A stretch of DNA of 31,182 bases from Akkermansiaceae bacterium UBA3385 (GCA_002358905.1 DEPT01000002.1:19473-50654), one strand, 5' to 3'. Shown: positions 23,601-30,721, counted from the stretch's first letter. The notes: generated by a model not told the origin, from the letters alone. Numbers and translations are program-made.

Positions 23601-24652
23601 TTGCCGCGAAGTGCAATCCGGTTGAGTGCGTAATCTTCTGACAGGCTGGCAGTACCACTTAATTCAATTAAGGGGGGGGATTCCTCGTCCGCCTGGATGA
23701 TGGAAAGTAACTCGGGAAGTTCTTCGTCCTGGTAATCGCGGAGAATGCGCAGAAGCGGGGCTGTGCTTTTTGTGGAGAACTCCAGTTCCCGGTCCGTCCA
23801 ATCGTACGAAGCCTGCAGGGATACGATGGAATCCGGCTCGATGGTGCGGAAATTCAGTTTTTCAATTTCGACACCATTCTCACGAATGCTTGCTTTCAGA
23901 TTCGCCTCGCGGAACTGGAAGTGCTTGGAATTGTAACTGGGGATGCTGGCTTCCAGGTCTGCTTTCCATTCTTTTCCGTGAACTGCCGAAATTTTGATAA
24001 GTGGTTGGTTGTCTTTATCCCAATTCTGGCGGGCAAGTTCCTTCCTGAGAAGCTTGAGATAGGACTTGATATCCAGCGGCTTATCTGGTTCTGCCGGTGT
24101 ATCCGTTATTTGTGGAAGCTCCAGTGCTTTTTCCGGCTGGGTAAGCAGGAGTTTCGCTTCCAGGCTGATGTTGCTGTAATCTGCTTTCAGGGAGGCCTGG
24201 ATTGCTTCGCTGTTCTGGATGAAGGCGGCGTATAGCTCGATGTCCTTCAGAATCAGCTCTTCTTCAGCCTCTGCGCCATACGGTATATGCAATTTGCGCC
24301 CCATTACCGATACGCTGTACGGGCGCAAATCACCGGTCAGCATGCGGGTAAGGCTGAATGAAACCAGCACTTTGCGTGCCGTCAGCCTGATGGGTGGAGC
24401 TTCTGCCTGGGGAAGCTCCAGCTCGACTTGTTCTGCTTTGGCCGCAAGCCCCGACTTTGGCGAAAGTTTGATAGTTTCTATCTGCAGCTTTACACCCTGT
24501 TTCGCTGCTTCTGCCTCGATATAGCGCAATGCACAGTCGGGAAGCCCGACTGTGCAGAGATATATGATAACGGCTATGACCAGCAGAACTCCTGCCAGAC
24601 ACATGCTCGGGAGAAAATTACCTACGCGTCTGATGGAAAGTTTGCCGGCCAT
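20612..24652 (-). CDS. AsmA-like (TamB/YhdP-type) envelope protein, probable lipid-transfer bridge
   Basis: 1346 residues from ATG 24652. One N-terminal transmembrane helix (about 15-34, MCLAGVLLVIAVIIYLC) anchors a very long periplasmic part of repeating amphipathic beta strands. The C-terminus has the recognisable AsmA-like C-terminal region: FINISDVDVYLDRMNAQCWGG, GYIRFQAPSPDLDAIQAYGEVSLKDGDLMQIGLFRPIRSLL, DITKGHLITRDMKAMGYNLNVKVDLDIN and VNPQWKFGL. Proteins of this kind (AsmA, TamB, YhdP, YdbH) form hydrophobic grooves that carry phospholipids to the outer membrane. An in-frame start at 24739 would overlap rbfA by 68 bp and add an unhydrophobic Arg-rich 29-residue stretch, so 24652 is preferred. 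It is followed directly by cls. Function is inferred from architecture; individual repeats are not assignable by eye. Confidence 0.82.
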   Translation of the reverse strand: MAGKLSIRRVGNFLPSMCLAGVLLVIAVIIYLCTVGLPDCALRYIEAEAAKQGVKLQIETIKLSPKSGLAAKAEQVELELPQAEAPPIRLTARKVLVSFSLTRMLTGDLRPYSVSVMGRKLHIPYGAEAEEELILKDIELYAAFIQNSEAIQASLKADYSNISLEAKLLLTQPEKALELPQITDTPAEPDKPLDIKSYLKLLRKELARQNWDKDNQPLIKISAVHGKEWKADLEASIPSYNSKHFQFREANLKASIRENGVEIEKLNFRTIEPDSIVSLQASYDWTDRELEFSTKSTAPLLRILRDYQDEELPELLSIIQADEESPPLIELSGTASLSEDYALNRIALRGKLDEKKLNLGRTHIKHLKLDFFMSNGQFIIDTVDMKLEEGYIKAAAHASGGKGEAKIVLSLPDETLLTLAEDFAGIEKLALPEGLVLDSNLNIKLQCSMLVAPFEPGKSHFEDLIPTLESVSLQIDTAQAKYKSTELELPNFKLLADGLQYNEESVKARLLTVDTHLTVSDEEQNILARNLNLTLKAEDFQLAEHFNRIHADMVTYECHADDVKHEIATLETLNTTGSIAGIDAQLDNIVESLRSGSIETKCNVSNLAYGDNSASELYLYSKIPAGLNLGNAWKHMQTDAHVEASVQEIRSTEPFLAKLTKFSLNHVAQDTIQLKLTSSINEEPLSLVGTAMLKDDARLELSSMDLQLPAASLKPLFGGEPLQELKLPGLVKAEGSATIDTNTGTVQNCTYRVTIPELIRVCRNVYVHKGMEIPLDLEVEGHFSTAPDGNMHYDARVQARHALGELDINVNGNPLKDCHVTGRNTIPVDIINALIDNADAHWIMRDFRCKAGVTRNVIDNIDATIRYDKGIYVYTTCDAALYNMEFLLGAIRDKEDAKGNATGEEYLRTDLSSNPYSLIKEGRCGVEVIVQMDCADDQGNPLPERLRINLNNPDLLYDNRPWLKRMKFDGGATTSRITGEAVRFNIENNTISLHKLRGSCYPSYSIGMFYAPIQHFMEDIILREPAKVQTDYCIFPLSRNCDVPMKGLIHASAAKGAGFNFLGTTIPFTDFNGFINISDVDVYLDRMNAQCWGGVMNGSLRIDFSGERTSLDGYFVASNMNLKDIVASYGEDFSSAVCNGYIRFQAPSPDLDAIQAYGEVSLKDGDLMQIGLFRPIRSLLDDMPGNLAKLQQTITRTEAPAEPNGIDKFIRFIFNQGSSAVDKVQDSAYSVPFANHFIRYGIDEAHTKFDITKGHLITRDMKAMGYNLNVKVDLDINLDTLTMQGDLWPKISSVPTAIISPITILSDFLIDIDIYGDLVNPQWKFGLSKKLKGETPSLTETPAEKK

Positions 24653-24671
24653 AGGGTGTATTGTGGGTTGG

Positions 24672-25058
24672 TCAGATTTCCGGGTCGAACTCGCCCTCCG
24701 GCAGGGGTGGTGCCTTGGGCAGGTTCTGTTCAATGTCATCCAGAAGATTCACCAGATTCACACCGCGCTGGGCTGAGTTATCGTGCTTGAACGTGAGCTT
24801 GGGCGTGTTGCGCAGTACAACACGCTTGCTCACGGCTTTCTGAATTTCACCGCGTTTGCGGTTCAGTTTCTCGATAACCTGGGCCGGGGCCATGCGGCCT
24901 ACCACGCCCACCCATACGCGACCTTCTTTCAGGTCTTCTGTAATCTCGACATCCAGGATTGAGACGATGGTGCCGGACCATTCGTACTCCTTCTGAATGA
25001 AGGTGCCGATTTCCCGCTTCATCAGCTCGTTCACTTTGTCAAGACGTCGTGTAGCCAT
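24672..25058 (-). CDS. rbfA: Ribosome-binding factor A
   Basis: 128 residues, normal size. A single KH-like domain, with the N-terminal ATRRLDKVNELMKREIGTFIQKE, central VSILDVEITEDLKEGRVWVGVVG and the C-terminal RNTPKLTFKHDNSAQRGVNLVNLLDDIE, which matches the conserved P-L-F--D-S---G--i--l---- pattern. RbfA binds the 30S subunit and helps mature 16S rRNA at its 5' helix. It starts 6 nt after the infB stop with no SD, and the AsmA-like gene begins 19 nt after its own stop; nusA-infB-rbfA is a widely conserved order. Confidence 0.96.
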   Translation of the reverse strand: MATRRLDKVNELMKREIGTFIQKEYEWSGTIVSILDVEITEDLKEGRVWVGVVGRMAPAQVIEKLNRKRGEIQKAVSKRVVLRNTPKLTFKHDNSAQRGVNLVNLLDDIEQNLPKAPPLPEGEFDPEI

Positions 25059-25064
25059 GGTTGC

Positions 25065-27134
25065 TTACAATGTCTGTTTGATTTTCTCCAGGGTGTAGCA
25101 TTCGATGATGTCGCCCTCTTCGTAGTCGTTGTAGTCTGCCAGGCGGATACCGCACTCCAGACCAGCCTTGACTTCCTCTACTTCGTCCTGGAAGCGGCGG
25201 AGCGTGGACATCTTGCCATCGAACACCACCTGGCCATCGCGCAGCACGCGGGCTTCTGCGGAGCGGTTCATCTTACCATCGGTCACGAAGGAACCGGCGG
25301 CCTTGCCCTTGTTCAGCTTGAATACCTGCTTGATTTCGGCGTGGCCCAGTACGGTTTCGCGGGTTTCAGGCTCCAGCAGACCCAGCATAGCGTCCTTCAC
25401 CTGGTCGATAAGCTCGTACACAATGGAGTAAATCTTCACCTGCACGCCTTCTCGCTTCACGGCCTTCACGGCGTTGCTTTCCACCTTCACGTTGAAGCCG
25501 AGGATAACTGCATCGGAAGAGGAAGCAAGCAGAATATCGCTTTCGGAGATGGGGCCGGCAGCTGCACCGATGAACTGGCATTCCACCTTGTCGCTCTCAA
25601 TGTCCATGATAGCCTTCTTGATGGCTTCCACAGAACCTTGCACGTCACCCTTCAGGTAGAGTTTCAGGACGGCCTTCTGGGCTCCATCTCCCATCATAGC
25701 CAGAATGTCTTCCATGCGAGAGCGGCGGGGGGCCATGAGACGTTGCTGGCGCAGTTCCTCCAGGCGCTCATCGGAAAGGCGGCGCGCGGCTCGGTCGTTT
25801 TCCATTTCCACCAGCTCATCACCTACATTCGGAGTCTCCAGGAAACCGGAAACTTCTGCTGGCATGCCGGGGGTGGCTTTCTTGATGCGCTGCCCCTTGT
25901 CATCGAGCATGGTCTTCACCTTGCCGGAGTATGGACCGCAGATGAAGGGCATGCCGACCTTGAGTGTGCCGCTCTGCACAATGACGGTGGCGGAGCTGCC
26001 CTTGCCCTGTTCCATGCGGGCTTCGATGATGGAGGCGCGGCAGTTGGCCTTCGGGTTGGCTTTCAGTTCCAGCACTTCGGCCTGCAGACAGAGCAGGTCC
26101 AGCAAATCATCGATACCGGCGCCTGTGTGGGCGGATACGTCCACGCATTCAATCTCACCGCCGAAATCGGTGGGCATCAGGTCGTTCTCCATGAGCTGCG
26201 TGCGCACGCGCACCGGGTCAGCCGCGGGAAGATCGCACTTGTTCACTGCCACGATGATGGTCTTGCCTGCAGCCTTGGCGTGCATGATGGCTTCCTTCGT
26301 CTGGGGCATGATACCGTCATTGGCAGCCACTACAAGCACCACAATGTCAGTCACGTCTGCACCGCGGGCGCGCATCTCTGTGAAGATGGCGTGGCCTGGG
26401 GTGTCAATGAACGTGAGGGTGTTTTCGCCGTGCTGCACGGTGTAGGCACCAATGTGCTGGGTAATGCCGCCGGCTTCACCAGCGGTCACCTTGGTGCGGC
26501 GGATGTAGTCGAGCAGGGAGGTTTTGCCATGGTCCACGTGGCCCATCACGGTAATGATGGGCGTACGCACTTTCAGAGCGTCCTCCGGCTCTTCCTCAAC
26601 GGCGACAGCCTCCGGCTCCTTGATTTCCTCCACGGGGGCCTTCACGCCGGCACCCTTTTCGCGCCGTACGCGTTCGTAGGTAAAGCCGTGTTTTTCGCAC
26701 AGGGCTGCCACCTGGTCACTGTCGAGCGTGGTGCTGGGGTTGGCAAAAACGCCCATGGGAAGCAGCTCGGCAATCAGTTTGAAGGGCTTCATGCCCATCA
26801 GCGTGGCAAGATCTGCCACTGAAATGGGGGCTTTGATGTTCATCACCTTTCCGGCATCATCGCTCTCCGGGGTGGGTGCCGGGGCCGGGGTTGGTGCGGG
26901 CTCCGCCTTGGGAGCGGGTGCCGGTTTCTGCTCTACGGGCTGCTCAGCAGCCGGAGCCTTGCGGGCAGGCTTGCGGGGAGAAAGCAAATCCAGCGCGGCC
27001 TTTTTCGGGGCGTTCTCCTTGGCTGCCGGAGCAGGGGATTTGGCCGGGGCTTCCTTCGGTGCAGCCCCTTTCTTCTTCTTGGTTCCCCCGATTAAGTCGA
27101 GCACGGGGGCTTTTTTGTCGTCTTTATTTGCCAT
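25065..27134 (-). CDS. infB: Translation initiation factor IF-2
   Basis: 689 residues. A low-complexity Lys/Ala/Pro-rich region (about 1-95) is followed by an IF2-N-like domain (about 97-150, ISVADLATLMGMKPFKLIAELLPMGVFANPSTTLD), then the GTPase with G1 GHVDHGKT (198-205), GGITQHIGA, DTPGH, NKCD (usually NKxD with Met/Ile) and SAHTGAGIDDL, and the EF-Tu-like domains II, III and IV ending VIECYTLEKIKQTL. IF-2 delivers initiator tRNA to the 30S subunit and promotes subunit joining. The N-terminal extension is much shorter than in E. coli. The gene begins 38 nt after the nusA stop. No SD and no promoter were seen in that gap. Confidence 0.98.
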   Translation of the reverse strand: MANKDDKKAPVLDLIGGTKKKKGAAPKEAPAKSPAPAAKENAPKKAALDLLSPRKPARKAPAAEQPVEQKPAPAPKAEPAPTPAPAPTPESDDAGKVMNIKAPISVADLATLMGMKPFKLIAELLPMGVFANPSTTLDSDQVAALCEKHGFTYERVRREKGAGVKAPVEEIKEPEAVAVEEEPEDALKVRTPIITVMGHVDHGKTSLLDYIRRTKVTAGEAGGITQHIGAYTVQHGENTLTFIDTPGHAIFTEMRARGADVTDIVVLVVAANDGIMPQTKEAIMHAKAAGKTIIVAVNKCDLPAADPVRVRTQLMENDLMPTDFGGEIECVDVSAHTGAGIDDLLDLLCLQAEVLELKANPKANCRASIIEARMEQGKGSSATVIVQSGTLKVGMPFICGPYSGKVKTMLDDKGQRIKKATPGMPAEVSGFLETPNVGDELVEMENDRAARRLSDERLEELRQQRLMAPRRSRMEDILAMMGDGAQKAVLKLYLKGDVQGSVEAIKKAIMDIESDKVECQFIGAAAGPISESDILLASSSDAVILGFNVKVESNAVKAVKREGVQVKIYSIVYELIDQVKDAMLGLLEPETRETVLGHAEIKQVFKLNKGKAAGSFVTDGKMNRSAEARVLRDGQVVFDGKMSTLRRFQDEVEEVKAGLECGIRLADYNDYEEGDIIECYTLEKIKQTL

Positions 27135-27172
27135 GTGTTCTATAAAACTTGTTTAGGTGTTGGAGTTCCGTC

Positions 27173-28462
27173 TCAGATATTGGCTTTAGCCTTGTTCAGG
27201 ATGTCCTGGGCTTCCTCTTCAGAAATGCTCAGTGCTTCCACCAGACTTTCAACGTCGGCATATTCGGCAATACCTTCCACGGTCGTGAATCCGGAGGCCA
27301 CCATCGTTGCAGCCATGGAGTTGGAGATACCCAGAATGGTAGCCAGTTCGCTGGCGCCTTCATTGGCCAGGCTCTTGGCCTGAGCCTTCTCGTCGTATGC
27401 TTCCACGCGCACATCCCAGCGTTCCTCGGGGGTGGAGATAAGGCGTGCGGTAAGGCGTACATTCTGGCCCTTGCGGCCCTTGGCCTTGGCGGCGGCCTTG
27501 TCGTCTTCCACCACAACGGTCACCACGCGGGCTGCTTTATCCACATTCACCTTGATGGGTTCAATCGGAGCCAGGGACTCAGTCACCATGGCGCCCTTGT
27601 CATCGGTGTATTCCAGAATGTCCACCTTCTCGTGGTTCAGTTCGTTCACTACGTTCTTCACGCGGGCACCGCGCATACCCACACAGGCGCCGATGGGATC
27701 CACGTTCGGGTCGTTGCTGCGCACCACCATCTTGCTGCGGTAGCCAGCCTCACGCACAATGGTGAGGATGTCCACCGTGCGGTCGGCGATTTCCTGCACT
27801 TCGTTCTCGAAAAGGCGACGCACCAGGTTGGGGTGGCTGCGGGAAAGGATGAGCTCGTTGCCGCGAACACCGTCACGCACTTCTACCACGTAGAAACGCA
27901 TCTTGTCGCCACTGTTGTATTCCTCACCGGGAATGCGCTGGCGCAGGGGCACAAGCCCCTCAAACTTCTCCACCTCCACAATCACGTCGCCCTTGTCATA
28001 ACGCTTCACGGTGCCGGTTACCACTTCGCCTGCGCGGTCGCGGAAAGCTTCTGCCAGCATTTCCTGCTCAGCCTTGCGGATACGCTGCTGCATGGTCTGG
28101 CGGGCCGTCTGCACGGCGATGCGGCCGAAATCCTTCGGGGTGATGTTCACGCTGATGGTGTCACCGGGCATGTAGGTCTTGCCCTTCTTGGCTCCGGCGG
28201 CCTGGGCCACAGAAAGCTTCACCTCATTGAAAGCATCGGCCAGTTCCTCATCTTCTACCACAATCATCTCAGCCTTGATTTTGACTGTGCCTTTCTGAGG
28301 GTTCACAACGGCGCGGATATTGTTGATGCGGTCTGCACCGGGCACCATCTTGGAATAGGCGGTGATGAACGAGGCTTCGAGAGCCTGGATAACACGCTCG
28401 CGGGTCAGTTCTTTTTCGCGAACATAGTAATCAATCAGAGCGGAAATATCGGTGGAGGCCAT
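27173..28462 (-). CDS. nusA: Transcription termination/antitermination factor NusA
   Basis: 429 residues: NusA N-terminal RNA-polymerase-binding domain (about 1-125, LIDYYVREKELTRERVIQALEASFITAYSK), S1 domain (about 135-205, GEVVTGTVKRYDKGDVIVEVEKFEGLVP), KH1 (about 225-285, EVRDGVRGNELILSRSHPNLVRRLFENEVQEIADRTV then DPIGACVGMRGARVKNVVNEL), KH2 (about 290-350, ending AKGRKGQNVRLTARL), and a C-terminal helix-hairpin-helix (about 370-429). It lacks the second acidic repeat of E. coli NusA. NusA modulates pausing, termination and antitermination. It is first in a nusA-infB-rbfA-asmA-like-cls operon; rimP, often just upstream, is missing. Its leader of about 105 nt contains an intrinsic terminator, suggesting attenuation. 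No SD precedes the ATG. Confidence 0.98.
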   Translation of the reverse strand: MASTDISALIDYYVREKELTRERVIQALEASFITAYSKMVPGADRINNIRAVVNPQKGTVKIKAEMIVVEDEELADAFNEVKLSVAQAAGAKKGKTYMPGDTISVNITPKDFGRIAVQTARQTMQQRIRKAEQEMLAEAFRDRAGEVVTGTVKRYDKGDVIVEVEKFEGLVPLRQRIPGEEYNSGDKMRFYVVEVRDGVRGNELILSRSHPNLVRRLFENEVQEIADRTVDILTIVREAGYRSKMVVRSNDPNVDPIGACVGMRGARVKNVVNELNHEKVDILEYTDDKGAMVTESLAPIEPIKVNVDKAARVVTVVVEDDKAAAKAKGRKGQNVRLTARLISTPEERWDVRVEAYDEKAQAKSLANEGASELATILGISNSMAATMVASGFTTVEGIAEYADVESLVEALSISEEEAQDILNKAKANI

Positions 28463-28510
28463 TTTCTTGTGTCTTGGTTGTGTGATGAATGTAGATTTGT
28501 GTCCGTGTAC

Positions 28511-28536
28511 AAAAAAAGAGCGGGTCCCAGACCCGC
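28511..28536 (-). terminator. Intrinsic terminator in the nusA leader (also downstream of hemC)
   Basis: On the minus strand a perfect 7-bp GC-rich stem GCGGGTC/GACCCGC with a 3-nt loop is followed by TC and seven T residues. It lies 49 nt before the nusA ATG and 30 nt after the predicted start of the nusA transcript. It may also end hemC transcripts. Flanking GTACAA/TTGTAC (28507-28512, 28561-28566) could form an outer stem. Confidence 0.88.
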
Positions 28537-28572
28537 CCCAATCTCGTAACGGACCGGAACTTGTACGCGCGT

Positions 28573-28601
28573 ATTTTACAGACGAGGTTCTCGTTTGTCA
28601 A
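28573..28601 (-). promoter_or_regulatory. nusA operon promoter
   Basis: On the minus strand a perfect TTGACA (28601-28596), a 17-bp spacer, then TAAAAT (28578-28573). The spacer contains a 13-bp palindrome, ACGAG-N3-CTCGT (28582-28594). Predicted start near 28566. Confidence 0.85.
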
Positions 28602-28622
28602 GAAATTTATGCGCGGCTGTCT

Positions 28623-29552
28623 TCATTTTGCTGCATCTAACAGCTTGCTGTGCAGCGCTGCCGCTACTTCATCCGGGCTTGTTCCGGTTTCGCTCAGGCG
28701 GCAGAACTCTGTTGCGGAAGAATAGTGCACCACATTCAGGGTGATGCTGTCGTCCGCGTTGATAGTGGCATAGCCGCCAACGGGCACGGAGCAATCTGCC
28801 TGAAGCAGGTTCAGAAAAGCGCGTTCACAGGAAATACAGCGATACGTGGGGACGTGGTTCACACGGGATACCATGCCGATAGCGGTAGCATCATCCTTGC
28901 GGCATTCCAGGGCAATCGCCCCTTGTCCCAGGGCGGGGGGGAAATCCTGCACCGGCAGCTCCATCACTCGCACTGGAACGCCTTCCACCTCAAACGCCTC
29001 GCGGTCATAGCCCAGTCGGTTCAGCCCGGCGCGGGCAAGCAGCGTGGCCGATACCTCCGGATTCTCCACCATTTTGCGGAGCCGGGTAGCCACATTGCCA
29101 CGCACAGGGACTGTGCGAGCACGCCCATTCCAGAAAGTATGCACCATGTGGGTGCGGCGCACACTGCCGGTGGCAATCACCAGCTTATCCACATCGGCAT
29201 CTGCCTTCATCACCAGAACATCCTGAATCTCCTCGCGGGGCAGTACGGCAGCCAGAGCAAAACGCTCATCCAGCACCCCCGGCATGTCTTTCAGGCTGTG
29301 TACAGCGCAGTCGACCTCGCCTGCCGCCAGGGCATCCTCAATAGCAGCAATGAACACTCCCTTGTCCCCCGTATTAGTGGCACTGTTCACCATGTGCAGC
29401 GGAATATCCGTGCGCTGGTCACCCGCTGTGGAAATGATGCGGATTTCGCACTCCAGACCGGGGTTTGCTGCCTTCAGGGCGGCAATGGCCTGGTGCGTCT
29501 GCGCCAGGGCGAGTTCGCTGCCGCGTGTGCCAATGCGGAGAATGTTGCTCAT
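28623..29552 (-). CDS. hemC: Hydroxymethylbilane synthase (porphobilinogen deaminase)
   Basis: 309 residues from ATG 29552, typical length. This cytosolic enzyme polymerises four porphobilinogens into hydroxymethylbilane in tetrapyrrole synthesis. Features: N-terminal ILRIGTRGSELALAQ, catalytic Asp89 in HSLKDMP, ATGSVRRTHMV, the RGNVATRLRKM and GLNRLG segments, and the dipyrromethane-cofactor Cys254 in DCSVPVGGYA. An in-frame start at 29591 would add 13 residues but lies upstream of or inside the promoter; ATG 29552 is exactly 7 nt after the -10 hexamer TAGAAT, predicting a leaderless mRNA. Other haem genes are not adjacent. Confidence 0.96.
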   Translation of the reverse strand: MSNILRIGTRGSELALAQTHQAIAALKAANPGLECEIRIISTAGDQRTDIPLHMVNSATNTGDKGVFIAAIEDALAAGEVDCAVHSLKDMPGVLDERFALAAVLPREEIQDVLVMKADADVDKLVIATGSVRRTHMVHTFWNGRARTVPVRGNVATRLRKMVENPEVSATLLARAGLNRLGYDREAFEVEGVPVRVMELPVQDFPPALGQGAIALECRKDDATAIGMVSRVNHVPTYRCISCERAFLNLLQADCSVPVGGYATINADDSITLNVVHYSSATEFCRLSETGTSPDEVAAALHSKLLDAAK

Positions 29553-29559
29553 GCCCCAC

Positions 29560-29588
29560 ATTCTACCCCAGCATTGCACCCATGGCAA
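29560..29588 (-). promoter_or_regulatory. hemC promoter (leaderless type)
   Basis: On the minus strand TTGCCA (29588-29583), a 17-bp spacer, then TAGAAT (29565-29560), followed after 7 nt by ATG 29552. Confidence 0.75.
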
Positions 29589-29687
29589 CACCCAATTAAG
29601 CCAGCAGCAGGGAAAGCATTTTGAAACGCTGATGCATGAACCCGCCAGTGTGCGGAACCAATACGCCCGCTTTGCCGGTACAAGGTA

Positions 29688-30701
29688 TTACTGGTAAATA
29701 TCCACCCCGAGCTTCTGCATGTCGGAAAGCGATACGGCGCAGGGATCCGGTGCCACCCAGTGGCCGGGCTCCAGTTCCCGGGGTGTCAAATCCATGCCCA
29801 CCGTAGCATCCAGATACGGGTGGTTGATGCGGCGACCAAAGGCGCTGCCGGGCGGCGGGTCGATCGGGGAGGGTACATCCCCCGGCAAAATGGGCGTGCG
29901 CTGACGCTGGGTCGGGTCCGGAATCGGAATAGCAGAGAGCAGGGCACGGGTGTAGGCGTGGCAGGGATGGTCATACAGACGGTCTGCATCAGCCATCTCC
30001 ACAATCTTTCCCATATACATTACCGCCACGCGGTCAGAAATATGCCGCACCACAGACAAATCGTGCGAAATGAACAAATATGAAAGATTCAGCTCCTGCT
30101 GCAGGTTCAGCAGCAGATTCAGCACCTGACTCTGCACTGAAACATCCAGCGCGCTCACCGGTTCATCCAGAACCAGCAGCTTCGGCCCCATGGCCAGTGC
30201 TCTGGCAATGCCGATACGCTGCTTCTGCCCGCCGGAAAACTCATGCGGAAACTTCTCCAGGGCCGTAGACGGCAGCCCCACCAGATCCAGCAGGGCGGCC
30301 ACGCGCCGGCGCCGGCTTGCACTTGTACCCAAACCGTGAATCTCCAGCGGCTCAGAAATCAGGTGGCGAACCGTCATTCGCGGGTTCAGGGATCCCGCCG
30401 GATCCTGAAACACCATCTGCACCTTGCGGCGCAGACTCCGCAAACGCCACTGCGCGCGGTGCGTCACATTGTGCCGCATGAATCGGATAGTGCCCGCCGT
30501 GGGTTCCAGCAGACGCACAATGCAGCGGCCTATTGTGCTCTTGCCGCAGCCGCTTTCCCCTACCAGTCCCAGTGTTTCACCAGGTGCAATGCTCAGCGAT
30601 ACATCATCCACCGCCTTCAGCGTACCTATACGCTGACCGAACACACCGCCACGCACAGGAAAGTGCATGCTCAGTTTCGATATCTCCAGAATGTTCTCCA
30701 T
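29688..30701 (-). CDS. Oligopeptide/dipeptide ABC transporter ATP-binding protein, OppF/DppF type
   Basis: 337 residues from ATG 30701. Complete ABC ATPase: FPVRGGVFGQRIGTLKAVDDVSL, Walker A GESGCGKST (Lys54), Q-loop VFQDPAGSLNPRM, signature FSGGQKQRIGIARAL, Walker B LLVLDEPVSALD, H-loop FISHDLSVV, and a C-terminal oligo_HPY domain (HPCHAYTRALLSAIPIPDP, LPGDVPSPIDPPPGSAFGRR) characteristic of peptide/nickel importers. The FPV-RG-F N-terminus is the OppF/DppF half of the ATPase pair. In-frame starts up to 30890 overlap the promoter and tRNA-Ala antisense, so they are rejected; AGGAG lies about 10 nt before 30701. No oppA, B, C or D is nearby: upstream is tRNA-Ala, downstream is hemC with its own promoter. 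The substrate is unknown. No convincing terminator follows (29593-29687). Confidence 0.93.
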   Translation of the reverse strand: MENILEISKLSMHFPVRGGVFGQRIGTLKAVDDVSLSIAPGETLGLVGESGCGKSTIGRCIVRLLEPTAGTIRFMRHNVTHRAQWRLRSLRRKVQMVFQDPAGSLNPRMTVRHLISEPLEIHGLGTSASRRRRVAALLDLVGLPSTALEKFPHEFSGGQKQRIGIARALAMGPKLLVLDEPVSALDVSVQSQVLNLLLNLQQELNLSYLFISHDLSVVRHISDRVAVMYMGKIVEMADADRLYDHPCHAYTRALLSAIPIPDPTQRQRTPILPGDVPSPIDPPPGSAFGRRINHPYLDATVGMDLTPRELEPGHWVAPDPCAVSLSDMQKLGVDIYQ

Positions 30702-30721
30702 GATTGGTGTGCTCCTGTCCA

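Noticed and set aside
24653..24739. Longer AsmA-like start at 24739
   Set aside because: It would overlap rbfA and put an Arg/His-rich stretch before the membrane helix; ATG 24652 gives an ordinary N-terminus.
25341..28549. Long open frames on + (25341-26822 and 27149-28549) opposite infB and nusA
   Set aside because: His/Gly-rich translations typical of antisense frames. infB and nusA on the other strand are complete and conserved.
29593..29687. Possible terminator hairpin for the OppF gene (AATAC...GTATT)
   Set aside because: The stem is only five base pairs with a long loop and no U-tract.
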